Position numbers and translations under genes: made by a program. A stretch of 64,000 nucleotides of DNA from Hypomyces perniciosus (taxonomy: Eukaryota; Ascomycota; Sordariomycetes; Hypocreales; Hypocreaceae), in the NCBI GenBank assembly GCA_008477525.1, contig SPDT01000010.1:1488001-1552000 (forward strand), written 5' to 3'. Under the pieces are notes generated by a model. It was not told the origin of the DNA. It saw only the letters and a list, made by a program, of their open reading frames with translations, and did not search any database. Shown piece after piece: positions 47,182 to 58,847 of the stretch; the first letter of the stretch is position 1, and every line of letters begins with the position of its first letter.

Positions 47182-48519
47182 AAGCCGAGGATGGTAGGCT
47201 GACCGAATTCGGGGGCCGGGGATCGGGGCTTTTTTGGGGTCCGGTTTCGATCGGGAACGGGGACCCGGAGGATCCGGTCATGCCAACAGAGGCTTGATAC
47301 TACCCAGTTTTGTCAGCGTTGTTGAAGCCCGGGGAAGGGTATAGACTGTATATAGAACAAAGCATTGGGACAGGGAGTTACCACGGGCATGTCATGTCTT
47401 ACATAGAGGAGCGAGTGTAGTTTACTGTCTGCTGCGGTTTTTTAGATAATATAGTTAGAGTAGAGGAAAGAGGGGAATGAAAAATTCACTGCATGTATGG
47501 GTGTAAACCAGGCTGAATGAATCCTTTTCCCTTATATATACTCCGTATATAAATACTAATAGAGAATAGGATAGATACGCATGACCTCATGATGATGCCG
47601 ATGATTCGGGGCGAGAGAGCCTGGCCTTGGCACGATCACGGAAGCATCGGGCGGAATTCTCGTGACACCTTTGCTTTTTGGTGCTTTTTGTACTGTGTAA
47701 GCCGCCACTGATGAAAGACGAGCCGTTCTGGTTACTGAGCGTAAATGCCTGGAAGCTATGCTATTCTTTTTACGTATTCCTCGTTTATTCTATTTAATGT
47801 ACGAAGTACATACCTAGATACTCGTACTTGGTACATAGTGGCTGCATACTCTCTGGTACGGATTACATACATAAGGTGTGGTGGTACGACATACATATTA
47901 TGTACCGCTACTGTATGTAATATCGATAGGAGTGCAGCAGTTCGCGTCTGAGTTGCTGAATTTGGAAACGCGCGTCAGGACAGAGTGCGTACTGGTGGGG
48001 AGTGACGTACCCCCTCCCTCCATCTTATCTCCCTATCAGTCTCTCTCTTTCTCTCACACACACACACACTCTCTCTCTTTCGCCCTCCCTCTCCTTTGCT
48101 CTATACTGTTCTATACTACTACTACTACTATTACGTTCTTCGTACATACATCTCAGCGAGACTAACGATACGATACGGTGACTCATAAGCAAACGAATTC
48201 TATTCTTCTCCGTTCTCTTCTCTTATTTACCTTCACTTGGGCTCTTTGTCTCCTTGCGTGCGACTCAACTTTGACGACCAGAACAAACGAAGCGAAGCGA
48301 AACCTCCGCTACTCAGCTTCCCCCTATCCCTCGGGCTTTTCCAACACTCCGGTTTGTTGGCTCCCCCACCAAGCCAAGCAAAAGCCGTTGGGGGAGGAGA
48401 CTCGAGACATACAATCCAAACAATCCAACACCAACGAGAACAGACAGCGAAAGACAGCGAGACCAACGAGACCAAAGAGCTGGATGAAGGACGTTCGGTA
48501 GGACCATCGGCCTCGCAAG
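47182..48519. other. Intergenic region between CHAT gene and sterol acyltransferase
   Basis: No gene recognised. TACTCCGTA is at 47539-47547 and a (CA)n tract at 48055-48069. The last 450 bases are CT-rich, as expected for promoter and leader of the gene at 48520. Confidence 0.5.
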
Positions 48520-50435
48520 ATGAGCTCTTCGGCAGATGTCTTGGCCAATGGCCATAGCAACGATCACGATCACGACCATGTCCTGCGCCCGCGCCCGCGC
48601 AAGGCTTTGCATTCGCAGGTGTCGCAGATGTCTAGCACTTCATCGATCGATGGGGATGGACAACGCTTAGGTCTGCCTCTGGAGAACGGCATGGGCAGCG
48701 GCATGACGAGGTAAGCCTGCTACAGCTGAAGCACCAGAAACAACCCCTTTGCTGATTATGTTCCAGTGGCCGCTCAACTCCTGTCCCTGACAATGCTCCC
48801 CCATCTGCCAAATCCCTATCCTCTGCGCGCAAGCAGGTTCGCGCTGAGCAGCGCCGGCGCATCTTCCCGACAATCGAGTTCGCCTCGCGCGTCTCGCACT
48901 TCGACCCGACAAGCGACTACCGCGATTTCCATGGCTTTTTCAACCTGTTCTGGATTGGTCTGGCCATCATGGGTATCACCACCATGCTGCGTAACATGAA
49001 GGACACGGGGTACCCTATGCGCGTGCAGATATGGAGTCTCTTTACAGATAAGCTGTGGCACCTGGCCATTGCTGATTTCCTCATGGCCTCTAGCACGGCT
49101 GTGAGTCTCCCCCTCCATCGCTTCTTTCGCGCGAGCCCTTCTGGAAGTGGCTGGAGCTGGAGTAAAGGCGGCAAGGCTCTGCAGAGCGTCTACCAGGTTG
49201 TCTGGTTGACTGTGTGGATTGCTGTGCCCTTCTGGCTTGACTGGCCATGGACTGCGCAGGTATTCCTGTTGCTGCACACCATGGTGCTTCTCATGAAGAT
49301 GCATTCGTACGCCTTCTACAACGGCCACCTCAGCGAAACGGAGAAACGCCTCCGCGACTTGGATAATCCATCCACAGCAGACCGTCGCCCGGCTTACTTC
49401 TACCCCAGTGCCGATCACCGCAAAGGCAGCGTGTCCGGCCTACCATTTCCCCTCCCTGGTCCCGATTCCCATTCCATTCTCAACGAGAAACATCGTCAAC
49501 GGCCATCTGCCAATGGGGGCCATGATCATCACCATGACCACGACGATGACGGCCACAGCCAGACGAGTGCCGACGAGATCGACACTCTGCGGGAGGACCT
49601 CGCCCGGGAGCTTACGAGCCCCATGGGCCATGTTACCTACCCGCGCAACCTCACCTGGTCAAACTACCTCGACTACCTCCTCTGCCCAACGCTATGCTAT
49701 GAACTAGAATACCCACGCAACGCCACCATCAACTGGACCAATCTCATCTCCAAGATCATCGCCACCTTCGGATGCATCTTCCTCCTCACCATCACATCGG
49801 AGGAGTTCATCCTCCCTGTCCTCGTCGACGCCTCCCACCGTCTCGAAACCGTCCGAATCGGCGGCGATGCTGTAGTGCTAGAATCGCTCCTCATCCTCGC
49901 CGAGACTATTTCCTGGCTCCTCTTCCCCTTCATGCTCACTTTCCTCCTCGTCTTCCTCGTCATCTTCGAGTACGTCCTCGGCGCATTCGCCGAAATCACA
50001 CGCTTCGCCGACAGACACTTCTACTCAGACTGGTGGAACTCAACAGACTGGATGGAATTCTCCCGCGAGTGGAACGTCCCCGTATACTCTTTCCTCCGAC
50101 GCCATGTCTACAGCGCATCGCGCCCACACACGGGCAAGCAGTTCGCAACCTTCATCACCTTCCTCATCTCTGCTGTAGGCCATGAAATCGTCATGGCGTG
50201 CATAACCAAGAAGCTGAGGGGCTATGGCTTCATCTGTCAGATGCTGCAGTTGCCCATCGTCATGCTCCAGCGCACGAGGTGGGTCAGGGGTAGGAAGACG
50301 TTGAATAACGTGTGTTTTTGGTGTTCCATGATTTTAGGTCTCAGCGTGGTATGTCCCTTGATCCCCTTGATACTTTTGAGAAGTGATTTTGTTAACTCAT
50401 TTACCCAGATTTGCGCTCTTTACGTCCTTGTATAA
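48520..50435 (+). CDS. Sterol O-acyltransferase (MBOAT family, ARE2-like)
   Basis: Esterifies ergosterol and related sterols with acyl-CoA in the endoplasmic reticulum membrane for storage in lipid droplets. Three exons (48520-48710, 48767-50348, 50409-50435) give 599 residues. The N-terminal 120 residues are polar and probably cytosolic. Membrane segments follow from FFNLFWIGLAIMGITTML on. The signature FYSDWWNSTDWMEFSREWN carries the FYxDWWN motif of the ACAT/DGAT1 group, and VGHEIVMACITKK contains the conserved catalytic His. A His/Asp-rich insert (GGHDHHHDHDDDGH) lies before the block YPRNLTWSNYLDYLLCPTLC. The last intron is 60 bp without an in-frame stop; splicing it restores the normal family end (SVICALYVLV). 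All signals are GT-AG. Confidence 0.9.
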
Positions 50436-50827
50436 CAACATATAGCATTTCAACCAACAACAAATCCGGTTCGAATTATCAAGGTTATTCGGGGGTGAAA
50501 CGGGGCGTTTATATACCCATATTGATTGTACTTTTATTTATAACGCACACACGCACACACACACGCACACGCACAAGACAAGGCACACTTCATGTCCATT
50601 TCCATGTATTCATTTCTCGTAGAGCTAGCTAAAATACACCCACCCCCGCCTCTCTTGGAGGGGATATCAGGGAATTATGGGGTAAAGCAACTCGTGCCCA
50701 TTAAACCAGGGACACAAAACATAAACAAATCAGCCAGACGTCCAGACCATGTGCTCTAAAAACCGTTCAACTCCGTTAAAAAAACTTTTGCCCTTGTATC
50801 CCGATTCTCGATCCCTAGGGAGGCCGT
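50436..50827. other. Convergent 3' region with (CA)n
   Basis: Holds the 3' ends of the acyltransferase (plus) and Hsp90 (minus). A CA-rich tract lies at 50546-50576. No gene seen. Confidence 0.5.
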
Positions 50828-53004
50828 TTAGTCAACCTCCTCCATGGCGCTGTCGCCAGTCTCGACGGCAGGGGTCTCCTCGGCAGCAGCCTCGGCGGGG
50901 GCGGACTCATCCTCCTCAATGTTCAGGCCAATCTGGACAAGCTTGTGGATGCGGTCAGCGAAGCCGGCAGGCTCATCGATGGTGAAGCCGGAGACGAGCA
51001 GCGAGGTCTCGAACAGAAGCTGGACGATGGACTTGACGGTGCGGTCGTTCTCGCCGTCGGACTCGACCTTCTTCTTGAGCTCCTGGATGATGGAGGACTT
51101 GGGGGAGATCTCGAAAGTCTTCTTGGAGGACATGTAGCTGCTCATGGAGGTGTCACGGAGAGCCTGGGCCTTCATGATACGCTCCATGTTGGCAGACCAA
51201 CCGAACTGACCAGTTCGGATGGCGCAAGGAGAGGCACCGAGCTTGTGGCTGACAACAACCTTCTCGACCTTGTCGCCGAGAACGTTCTTCAGGCTCTTGG
51301 AGAGGCTCTCGTACTCCTTCTCCTCCTCCTCACGGGCCTTCTTCTCCTCCTCGGTCTCCTCGAGCTCGAAGTCCTTGGTGATGTCGACGAGCTTCTTCTC
51401 CTCGAACTCCTTGAGCTGAGTCATGGCGTACTCATCAATGGGGTCGACGAGGAACAGGACCTCGAAGCCCTTCTCCTTGAGGGCATCAAGGAAGGGAGAC
51501 TTGGAGACAGCCTTGAGGGACTCGCCAGTGATGTAGTAGATGTTCTTCTGGTGCTCGGGCATGCGAGTGACGTAGTCGGTCAGAGAGGTCATCTCATCGC
51601 CAGACTTGGTCGAGTTGAAGCGGAGGAGCTTGGCGAGGATGGCGCGGTTCTGGGAGTCCTCGTGGATACCCAGCTTGAGGTTCTTGGAGAAGGCGCTGTA
51701 GAACTTGTCGAACTGCTCCTTGTCCTCGGCAATCTCCTGGAAGAGCTCCAGAGACTTCTTGACGATGTTCTTCTTGATGACCTTCATGATCTTGTTCTGC
51801 TGGAGGGTCTCACGAGACAGGTTGAGGGGAAGATCCTCAGAGTCGACAACACCCTTGACGAAGCCAAGCCACTCAGGAATGAGCTCAGTGGCGTCATCGG
51901 TGATGAAGACACGGCGGACGTAGAGCTTGATGTTGTTCTTGGTCTTCTTGGTCTCGAAGAGATCAAAGGGAGCACGCTTGGGGACGAAGAGGATGGCACG
52001 GAACTCGAGCTGACCCTCGACGGAGAAGTGCTTGACACCAAGGTGGTCCTCCCAGTCGTTGGAGAGGGACTTGTAGAAGGAAGCATACTCCTCCTGGGTG
52101 ATGTCCTGGGGGTTGCGGGTCCAGATGGGCTTCTGCTTGTTGAGCTCCTCCTCCTCGATCTTAGTCTCCTTGATCTTCTTGGTCTTCTTCTTCTTCTCCT
52201 TCTCCTCGTCCTCATCGTCGATTTCCTCGACCTTGGGCTTCTTGTCGTCACCCTCCTCGGTGACCTCCTCCTCCTCAGCGTCCTCATCAGGGACCTCGAT
52301 CTCGGTCTCCTTCTGGACGTGGAGGTAGATGGGGTAGGAGATGAACTCGGAGTGCTTCTTGATGACCTCCTTGATCTTGCTCTCGTTCAGGTAGTCGGCC
52401 TGCTCATCCTTGAGGTGGAGGATGATGGCGGTACCGCGGCCCAGGGGCTTGCCCTCGGTGTCAGCGGTGATGCTGAAGGTACCACCGGCGCTGGACTCCC
52501 AGATGTACTGCTCGTCATCGTTGTGCTTGGAGACAACGCTGACCCGGTCGGCAACGAGGTAGGCAGAGTAGAAACCAACACCGAACTGACCAATCATGGA
52601 GACATCGGCACCAGCCGTCAGGGCCTCCATGAACTGCTTGGTACCAGAGCGGGCAATCGTACCCAGGTTGTTGACAAGGTCCTAGGGTTTGTTAATTAGA
52701 ACGTTGTTCATCAACACGACAAACGGAGGGATCAACAACAACTTACAGCCTTGGTCATGCCAATACCGGAATCCCGGATGGTCAGGGTCTTGTTCTCCTT
52801 GTCAGGGATGATGTCGATGCGCAGGTCCTTGCCAGAGTCAAGCTGGCTGGGCTCGGACAGAGCCTTGTAACGGATCTTGTCCAAGGCATCGGAGGCGTTG
52901 GAGACGAGTTCTCGCAGGAAGATCTCCTTGTTGGAGTAGACGGTGTTGATGATGAGGGAGAGGAGCTGAGAGATCTCAGCCTGGAACTCGAAAGTCTCAG
53001 ACAT
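50828..53004 (-). CDS. hsp90: Heat shock protein Hsp90
   Basis: Cytosolic ATP-dependent chaperone acting as a dimer on kinases, steroid-receptor-like and other clients. Two exons (52747-53004 and 50828-52681) give 703 residues, the normal length. The N-terminal GHKL ATPase starts [20 protein letters not shown] and contains [16 protein letters not shown] sequence (here [17 protein letters not shown]) and [20 protein letters not shown], the latter across the single intron. An acidic charged linker follows at about residues 215-265 ([19 protein letters not shown]). The middle domain has [20 protein letters not shown] and [19 protein letters not shown]. The C terminus ends with MEEVD, which binds TPR co-chaperones. 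Codon use is strongly biased (CTC, GAG, AAG), typical of high expression. Confidence 0.98.
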
Positions 53005-54329
53005 GGTGGCGGGTATCAATGGAAATGCGTGACTCTGGAAACGGGGGGGAGTTAGCTAAGCGTTTGAAGGACGTTTTGCCGAGTGTAGAGGAGACAAGGA
53101 TGAAGCTGTTTCTCAAACAATGAAGCCTGGCAAACAGGTATGTGAAGCTTGAGCAAGGCTGAAGCTCTTCGTTTTCTCACGAATGGCGGGGTGGAGGGGG
53201 GGACCTGGGCTGGAAGAGGAAAGTGGGATGATACATATATATATAGATATATATATGATAAGTTGGCTTGCGTGCGTACCTTGATGATGGTAAACGGAAA
53301 AGAAAAGAGGCTCTATCAGATCTAGCGAGAGCGGGAGAGAGGAAGAGCAGAGACGCGAGTATGCAGAGAGAGAGAGGGATGGGGAGAAAATTCAGAGGGA
53401 GAGAGGAGGAAGAGCACTTCTCTAAAAAGGTGCCCGTAACAGGTACTCGCCCGCGATCCAGAGATTCCATGAGATTCTATGGCTGGTGCCTTTCCACAGC
53501 AACCAGCCAGCGCCCCGCTGATTGGCCAGGGAGCGCTGGAGCCTTCTAGCAACCTCTCGACCTGCTAGGAAGCCCACTGTGAGGCAGTTCTCACCACCGA
53601 AACCCCTCTACCCCACACCGCTGTACTCGTAAGGGAAGAAAAAAAAATTCAATCCAATTCCCTTCCCTGTCTAGAGGGTTCTGGGTTTTTCGCTGGATTC
53701 AGTTGCAGATATTCCCCATAATAGGCTGTACATGAGGGGCAATTTCGAGTCTATCCCCTATTTTTACTCTATTTTTGCTCTATTTTTACTCTGTTATCCA
53801 ACGTCTTCTGCTGTGTAACGCTGGAACCTTCCAGTCTTTCCACGAGGCTGAAGAGGGGAACCATGTCAACCAACCCCTGGCAAGGTTCCCCTCCAGATGG
53901 ACTGCTGCAGCGTACGCAAGTCAGTCAGTCTGAGCCACGGAGAGGCTCTACCCCTCCAACCGCCATTATCGATAAGGCCCTAGGCAGAGCTTCACTCCTG
54001 GAGCAATACCTACTCGCAAGGTATGCTGTGATGCCCAACGCTACTGAGCTCAGGGGCGTATGGATATCGAGACGCCCGCATCCTCAGATAGATTGCTGGT
54101 ACTAGTAGATATGCAATGCAACGTTTGCCCCTAAGAGCTATTTTGGAGTAGCTATGTCAGCATCAGCATCAGTCAAGCTGAAGAAGGAAAACGCCACCTG
54201 ATCTGACCCAGAGTCATGGTCCTTGATGCCAATATCTACCCAATAAAAGGAGTACCCAACCTATCCATGCGTAGCTCATGGTATTCTATTCGTACACTCT
54301 ATACCCTCTATACTTCGTAAAACCCGCTC
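53005..54329. promoter_or_regulatory. Hsp90 promoter and leader region
   Basis: Upstream of Hsp90 on the minus strand. An (AT)n-type tract lies at 53231-53257. An inverted CCAAT box (ATTGG) is at 53521-53525. A relaxed heat-shock-element-like array TTC-TA-GCA-AC-CTC-TC-GA starts at 53544, and GGAACCTTCC at 53822-53831 is a two-unit element. These sites are by eye only. A small ATG frame at 53863-54105 (80 codons, plus) has no recognisable features and was not called. Confidence 0.35.
53231..53257. repeat. AT-dinucleotide tract
   Basis: An AT repeat with one G interruption in the leader or promoter of Hsp90. Confidence 0.85.
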
Positions 54330-55288
54330 CTAGCTCCCCCCCTTGGATATCACGTCCCCAACCTGGCGATACCTCCGATCCGCATACGCCAGCCCAAACT
54401 CCCTCTTGCAACTCCCGGGTATCATCTCAACCACCTCCCCAACCACAATAACATGATCTCTCACCTTGACCAACCCCCTCGTCGGCTCATCAGGTAACAA
54501 CCTACATCGTAAAACATACAGCACTCCCTCGTCCTTCAGCAACGGAGCTCCCCCACCTTCTCCTTCTCTTGTGGTGTCACATTGCACGCCATTGAATACA
54601 TCCTCTGCGTTTCCGCGAGTGAATCGGTCTGCCATCGCCACGCCGTGTGCGTCCCCCGCCATAATATGGATGTTAAAGTGACGACTCGAGGATATAGCGT
54701 CCAGTGTACGACTCGGCGTGGCGATGTTGAATGATATTAAAGGTGTAGGCGAGAGCGTGAGGGAGGTAAACGACGACATTGTCATGGCTCTTGGTGTATT
54801 TCCGTCTATTGAAGTACACACAACGACCGGGTTAGGCAGAAGGCGCATCACGCATCGTACTTGTTCGGAGAGTGAGGCTGGAGAGGTAGGGTCGGCAGTC
54901 GGCGGCGCAGGAGGACTCGAACTCGGAGGACTTGAGGTTTGGTAGCCTTTCGCCGGGCCATCTAGGGAGTTTAGCATCGGTAACAAAAGCAGCATAGCAA
55001 GCAGAAAACAGAGGAAGTCTCACATCGGAGATCTCGTATCCGCGAGCTCTGTGTTCTCCAGGGTCGTGAGGATTGTGAAGCTGATGTAGAAGATCGAACT
55101 CCCGTGATATATTCCCCCAATGCTAACGCATGTCCAACAACATCATGCACTCCCCTCATCCACCGTACAAGACACAATGCCCTCTTTTGCACATGCCACA
55201 CCTCCCCGTCCAAACGGCAGAGAGCGCTCCGATATGCGCCCAAGCTTCCAAGCCGCGACACACGTCGCATCACCGTACCATGCCTCAT
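54330..55288 (-). CDS. Flavin reductase-like domain protein, probably mitochondrial
   Basis: FMN-binding split-barrel protein of unknown physiological role. Modelled as two exons (55024-55288 and 54330-54961), 298 residues. The N terminus (MRHGTVMRRVSRLGSLGAYR) is rich in Arg and Ser and could be a mitochondrial presequence. The domain begins at SLSEQVRCVMRLLPNPVVVC, with TPRAMTMSSFTSLTLSPTPL and ATPSRTLDAISSSRHFNIHI typical of the flavin reductase family, and ends DHVIVVGEVVEMIPGS. The N-terminal exon is uncertain: another reading in that area (EFDLLHQLHNPHDPGEHRAR) looks protein-like too and could be part of an alternative exon structure. The gene is divergent from the bL31m gene, 367 bp between starts. 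Confidence 0.8.
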
Positions 55289-55655
55289 TGAGTCCTTCGA
55301 AGTACCATCAGGTCCCTGGTCTTAACAAAACACCCAAATTCTCGACAAGAATCGAGGCTAAATGGAAAAGAGCGGAATCATGGGCGAAATGGTCTTTTGC
55401 AAGTCGGCAGCTCGGTGCTGCTTGTGATCCAATCCCTTATCGATAAGAAATCGTAGCACGTAGCTCGTTGCAAGCCAAGCTAACTAGCGGGCCGTAAATT
55501 TTGCGACTCCCAACACCACTGCATATCAGCATCACGACTTCAAGCCATACTACTACAACACCCGATTCCCGCGCCTCTCGACCAATTGTCCCAAAAATCC
55601 AGCCTTTCTTCTTCCACGAGCCAAACCCTCAACCGAAATACAAATAAATCAAACA
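55289..55655. promoter_or_regulatory. Divergent promoter between two mitochondrial-protein genes
   Basis: Shared upstream region of the flavin-reductase-like gene and bL31m. No specific site is claimed. Confidence 0.4.
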
Positions 55656-56174
55656 ATGGGGAAACTCCCCACCCTCCCCCTCGGCCTCGCGCCAACCCGA
55701 ACCGCCCTCTCATCCTCATCATCAAGAACAACGCCATCACCAATCCAACAGCAAATCCGCCACGCAACATTCATTCCCCGGCCCCGACGCCCATACACAT
55801 TCACCCAACTCGTCCAGCTCTCCGACGGCTCAACCTACACCGCCCGAACAACCTCTCCCCTGCCCCTCTACCGCGCCTCCAAAGACACCCGCAACACTTT
55901 GCTCTGGCAGCCGAGCGAAAAGTCCCTTCGCAACGTTGAGCTCGACGAGGCGGGTAAATTGGCTGCCTTCAGAGAGCGATTCGGCAGAGGCTACGATGCC
56001 ACGGGTGCTGCTGCTGGTGCTGCGGACGAGGGAGGCGATGATGCTGTTGCTGCCGCTCCGGTGGAGGAGGATTCGGGATTGAATTTCGAGGATCTGTTAG
56101 CCGAGTATGCGCCGCAGGATACGAGTGCGCTGAAGGATTCGGGACCGAAGAAGGCGGCTGTGAGGAGAAAGTAA
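55656..56174 (+). CDS. Mitochondrial large-subunit ribosomal protein bL31m (MRPL36 type)
   Basis: Structural protein of the mitochondrial 54S ribosomal subunit. A single exon of 172 residues. The first 34 residues are Ser/Thr/Arg-rich (presequence). The conserved core begins IRHATFIPRPRRPYTFTQLV and continues LSDGSTYTARTTSPLPLYR and KDTRNTLLWQPSEKSLRNVE, characteristic of fungal bL31m. The C terminus is acidic and Ala-rich with a final basic cluster (KKAAVRRK). The start codon is well placed (CAAACAATGG). Length fits fungal homologues. I recognised it from its core blocks. Confidence 0.87.
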   Translation: MGKLPTLPLGLAPTRTALSSSSSRTTPSPIQQQIRHATFIPRPRRPYTFTQLVQLSDGSTYTARTTSPLPLYRASKDTRNTLLWQPSEKSLRNVELDEAGKLAAFRERFGRGYDATGAAAGAADEGGDDAVAAAPVEEDSGLNFEDLLAEYAPQDTSALKDSGPKKAAVRRK

Positions 56175-56418
56175 TGAATCTATTATTATGATGTGGTGAA
56201 AAACGGAAATGACATGTACGAATGGAACGTGTGGAGACTATGAGATGAGGGGTGATAGACGAACGGCTCATGGATTAGAGGATGGATTTGTGTTCAAATA
56301 TGTACAGCACCATAAGCCTTCCGGCTTGTATGATATACTAAAAGCACGCGTCTCCGGATTTTGCAAGTTACAGCATACACCAACCTTCGCTTACAGCCTA
56401 CCCCCAAGTCATAATCTC

Positions 56419-58212
56419 CTAGTCAGAGTCCTCATGTATCCTTGCCCTCGCACGGTCAATGGCAGTATTTCCTGGGGGCTTCGTCTGGTAAACAGGTGGC
56501 TTATAGAAGGCAGACTCATCGTCCTGAGCATCCAGTTGCATCAGGAACGTCTCCCACTTCTCAATCAACTATAAATTGTTAGCACAAACAGCCAGTCCCA
56601 TTCATTCAAGGCTAAAAGTTGACTTGCCTCTTTTTGCGCTTCAACGGCACTCTCCAAGAATGTCTCCACTCCACTCTTAAAGTCCTCCACCTTTTCCTTC
56701 TCAAAACGATCGAGCTCAGCTCTCATCGATCGGCCCATCTCCTCAAAGAGCAGACGAGCTTGATGTACTTTCCGCTCAGCCTCTTGGACCTCGGCATTCA
56801 TCTGATTCAACCGGTCCTGTTGACTCTTTCCCTGCCGCAGCAGCTTATCCTGTGTGGTCTTCTTCTTCTGCAACTCTGACTCGGCCGAGTGCCACGCGTA
56901 GAAGCCCTTTTGGCGTTGACTGAATGCCTGCTTAATCGAGCCAATGAGACGGATATACTCCTCAATAATGATTCCAAAGGTAAGGACATCCTGCTGAGCT
57001 TGGCGGTCGTACACATCGCGGATGGTGAGTTGAAGGTCGGAGAGCGCATCAAGGGGACCGGAGAGCGATGGCGACAACTCAACCGTGGAGAGCGCATGGA
57101 GTGAAGCAGAAAAGTCTGCTGCTGCCTCGGCCATCATCTTCCTCTGGCTAACCATTGTCTCCATCGCTTTCAACAATCCCTTGAGTTGACTCTCCAATGC
57201 ATCAAGGTAGACCTTGCGATCGTGGAACCAGTCATCTTGCTCCACAAACTTGCTACCTCCTCCAACATTGATGCCTAGGGATCCCAAAACTCCTTTACTC
57301 TCGGTAGGGAGAGGCTCTCTTCTCTCCTTGTGCTTGATGTCGACATTGAACGCCTCGCTCTCGAGGAAGAGCTTCATATCAGCATCGTGCTGCAGAACGG
57401 GGTGTGCCGCAGTCTTGTTGAGCATCTTCTCCAGCGCGGCTCGTCGGCTTTCCACAAAATTGCTGTCGAACCGACCAACAGCCTGCTTCTCCGGCGGCGG
57501 CGGGACAACATATCCAGGATTGTTTCCATGTAGCGTGTTGTAAAGCCAGAGGAAGTCACGGTACCGACGCTTCACTTCAAACTCGGGTTGCTTATACGCC
57601 CGTGAGGTTGTCTGCCCCTGAGTTAGCCTCTGTCATCACATCTGGGGACAATCAAAGGGCCGCTGCAGTACTAACCTTGGTCCGTACGGAATACACAATA
57701 TGCGAACTCGTCAAATCCCCAATCTTCACCGGATCTCCCACTGTAATGTGAAAGCTCGGCTTCGACGCTTCTTCCACGCTCACACTCGGCTGCACGCTAC
57801 TCTTCATACTGCTCGGCCTAGCAGCATCTACCGGTGGCGGCACCCTCGGACCCTTCGACGACTCAATCTCATCATCATCATCAATATGGTGCGGATCCGC
57901 CAGTCGTCGAGGCGTCTGCTGCGATGACGACGGCTGCATCGTCGTCCGGATCACCATCTGCTCCTTCAGAGGAGGTGCCGGCGGGGCGTCCTGCGCAGCT
58001 GCATCGAGATTCGGGGAGCCGCTTAGGGGGCCCAGCGGATCATCTACAGCTTCGAGCTTGGTAGGCTGGGCGATGATGCGACGCGGCGCGCGTGATGGAC
58101 GAGGCGCAGACGAGACAGACGGTTGAGTCGTTGAAGGCGTCGACTCGTTCTGGGATGTCGGCGGAACAGAGCTCTGGCTGGAATCAGCCCACGGAGACTC
58201 CTCGACATCCAT
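56419..58212 (-). CDS. vps5: Sorting nexin Vps5, retromer subunit (PX-BAR)
   Basis: Membrane-bending subunit of the retromer, which returns cargo from endosomes to the Golgi. Three exons (57676-58212, 56628-57611, 56419-56568) give 556 residues. The N-terminal 150 residues are disordered and proline-rich. The PX domain follows: FHITVGDPVKIGDLTSSHIV, then KRRYRDFLWLYNTLHGNNPG, with RRYRDF binding PI3P and VPPPPEKQAVGRFDSNFVES conserved. The BAR domain occupies the last 270 residues with long coiled helices (EVQEAERKVHQARLLFEEMG). Exon 3 encodes the conserved end LIEKWETFLMQLDAQDDESA. The second intron (56569-56627) uses a GC donor; reading through it would give a different, shorter C terminus. 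Confidence 0.94.
56569..56627 (-). other. GC-AG intron in vps5
   Basis: Minus strand: exon 2 ends CAA AAA GAG, followed by GCAAGTCAA; exon 3 begins TTG ATT GAG AAG after TTATAG. The join EAQKELIEKWETF is the conserved end of the BAR domain. No GT donor nearby gives this. Confidence 0.75.
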
Positions 58213-58847
58213 AGCTGCGATCGCTTGCTATTAGAGGAGGAGAAGCTGTCCACAAGGCTGAGGAGAGTCGGATTGGGAGAATGGATGCGAGCAGCAGGAC
58301 GCAGAGGAGACAGCCTGGCTGGCTGGGGGGCACATGTAGATGTATCTGTCAACGTCAGTGATGGCGTAGGTACATACGCATACGAGTCTGGATAAGCTCA
58401 CAGCCCCACTTGTGACATGACAAACTTCCCCGAGTTTCTGGGGTCAGATCACCCACCTCCAATATCCGGAGAGAACAATCAGGTAATTGTTCAAAAAACG
58501 TGTGCAATTCAGTTATGAGCTGTAATGGGAGGGTTCATATTGGGTCATCTCTCTAGGACTCTAGGGCTCTAGGATTTAAAAAAAAAAAATCAACACTTTC
58601 CATGTTCAGACCCCCTGATTAAAAGCCCATTTAGCTGAAGTCACCGTCAACTCCGCAAAACTGGAATAAAAGGGCTGATCCCTTCATGTCTGAGCCTGTC
58701 CCGGGGTTCTCATTGCCGTAACTCCTTTGCCAACTATCAAGTACCATTCATCGCCATCCTCATGCTCGTAGGGTATTATATGGTCGAGCCATTTTGATAT
58801 CGGAACCACTCCCGTTTCTCCACCTCGTCTGCCAATCCCAAACGTTC
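58213..58847. other. Short intergenic region between vps5 and taf5
   Basis: Promoter and leader of vps5 and 3' region of taf5. An A-tract lies at 58579-58588. No gene seen. Confidence 0.5.

Larger units (their letters stand above)
391..47547. repeat. Scattered motif TACGGAGTAC / GTACTCCGTA
   Basis: Copies with at least TACGGAGTA or its complement lie at 391-401, 760-770, 1851-1860, 15664-15672, 16141-16151, 16183-16193, 16445-16455, 17415-17424 (in an intron), 22398-22407, 36543-36553, 44497-44507 and 47539-47547. Looser forms occur near 18774, 26159 and 36218. All are outside coding exons. The extent given here spans the first to last copy and is not one continuous element. Confidence 0.7.

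Noticed and set aside
50945..52699. Long open frame of 584 codons on the plus strand, antisense to Hsp90
   Set aside because: It is the mirror of a strongly codon-biased gene; its translation is almost only Leu, Glu, Asp and Val, and it has no domain. Long antisense frames are expected opposite Hsp90.
55024..55140. Alternative reading EFDLLHQLHNPHDPGEHRAR as an extra exon of the flavin-reductase gene
   Set aside because: It looks protein-like but does not join in frame to the next exon at the visible acceptor, so the simpler two-exon model was kept; the doubt is noted in the gene entry.
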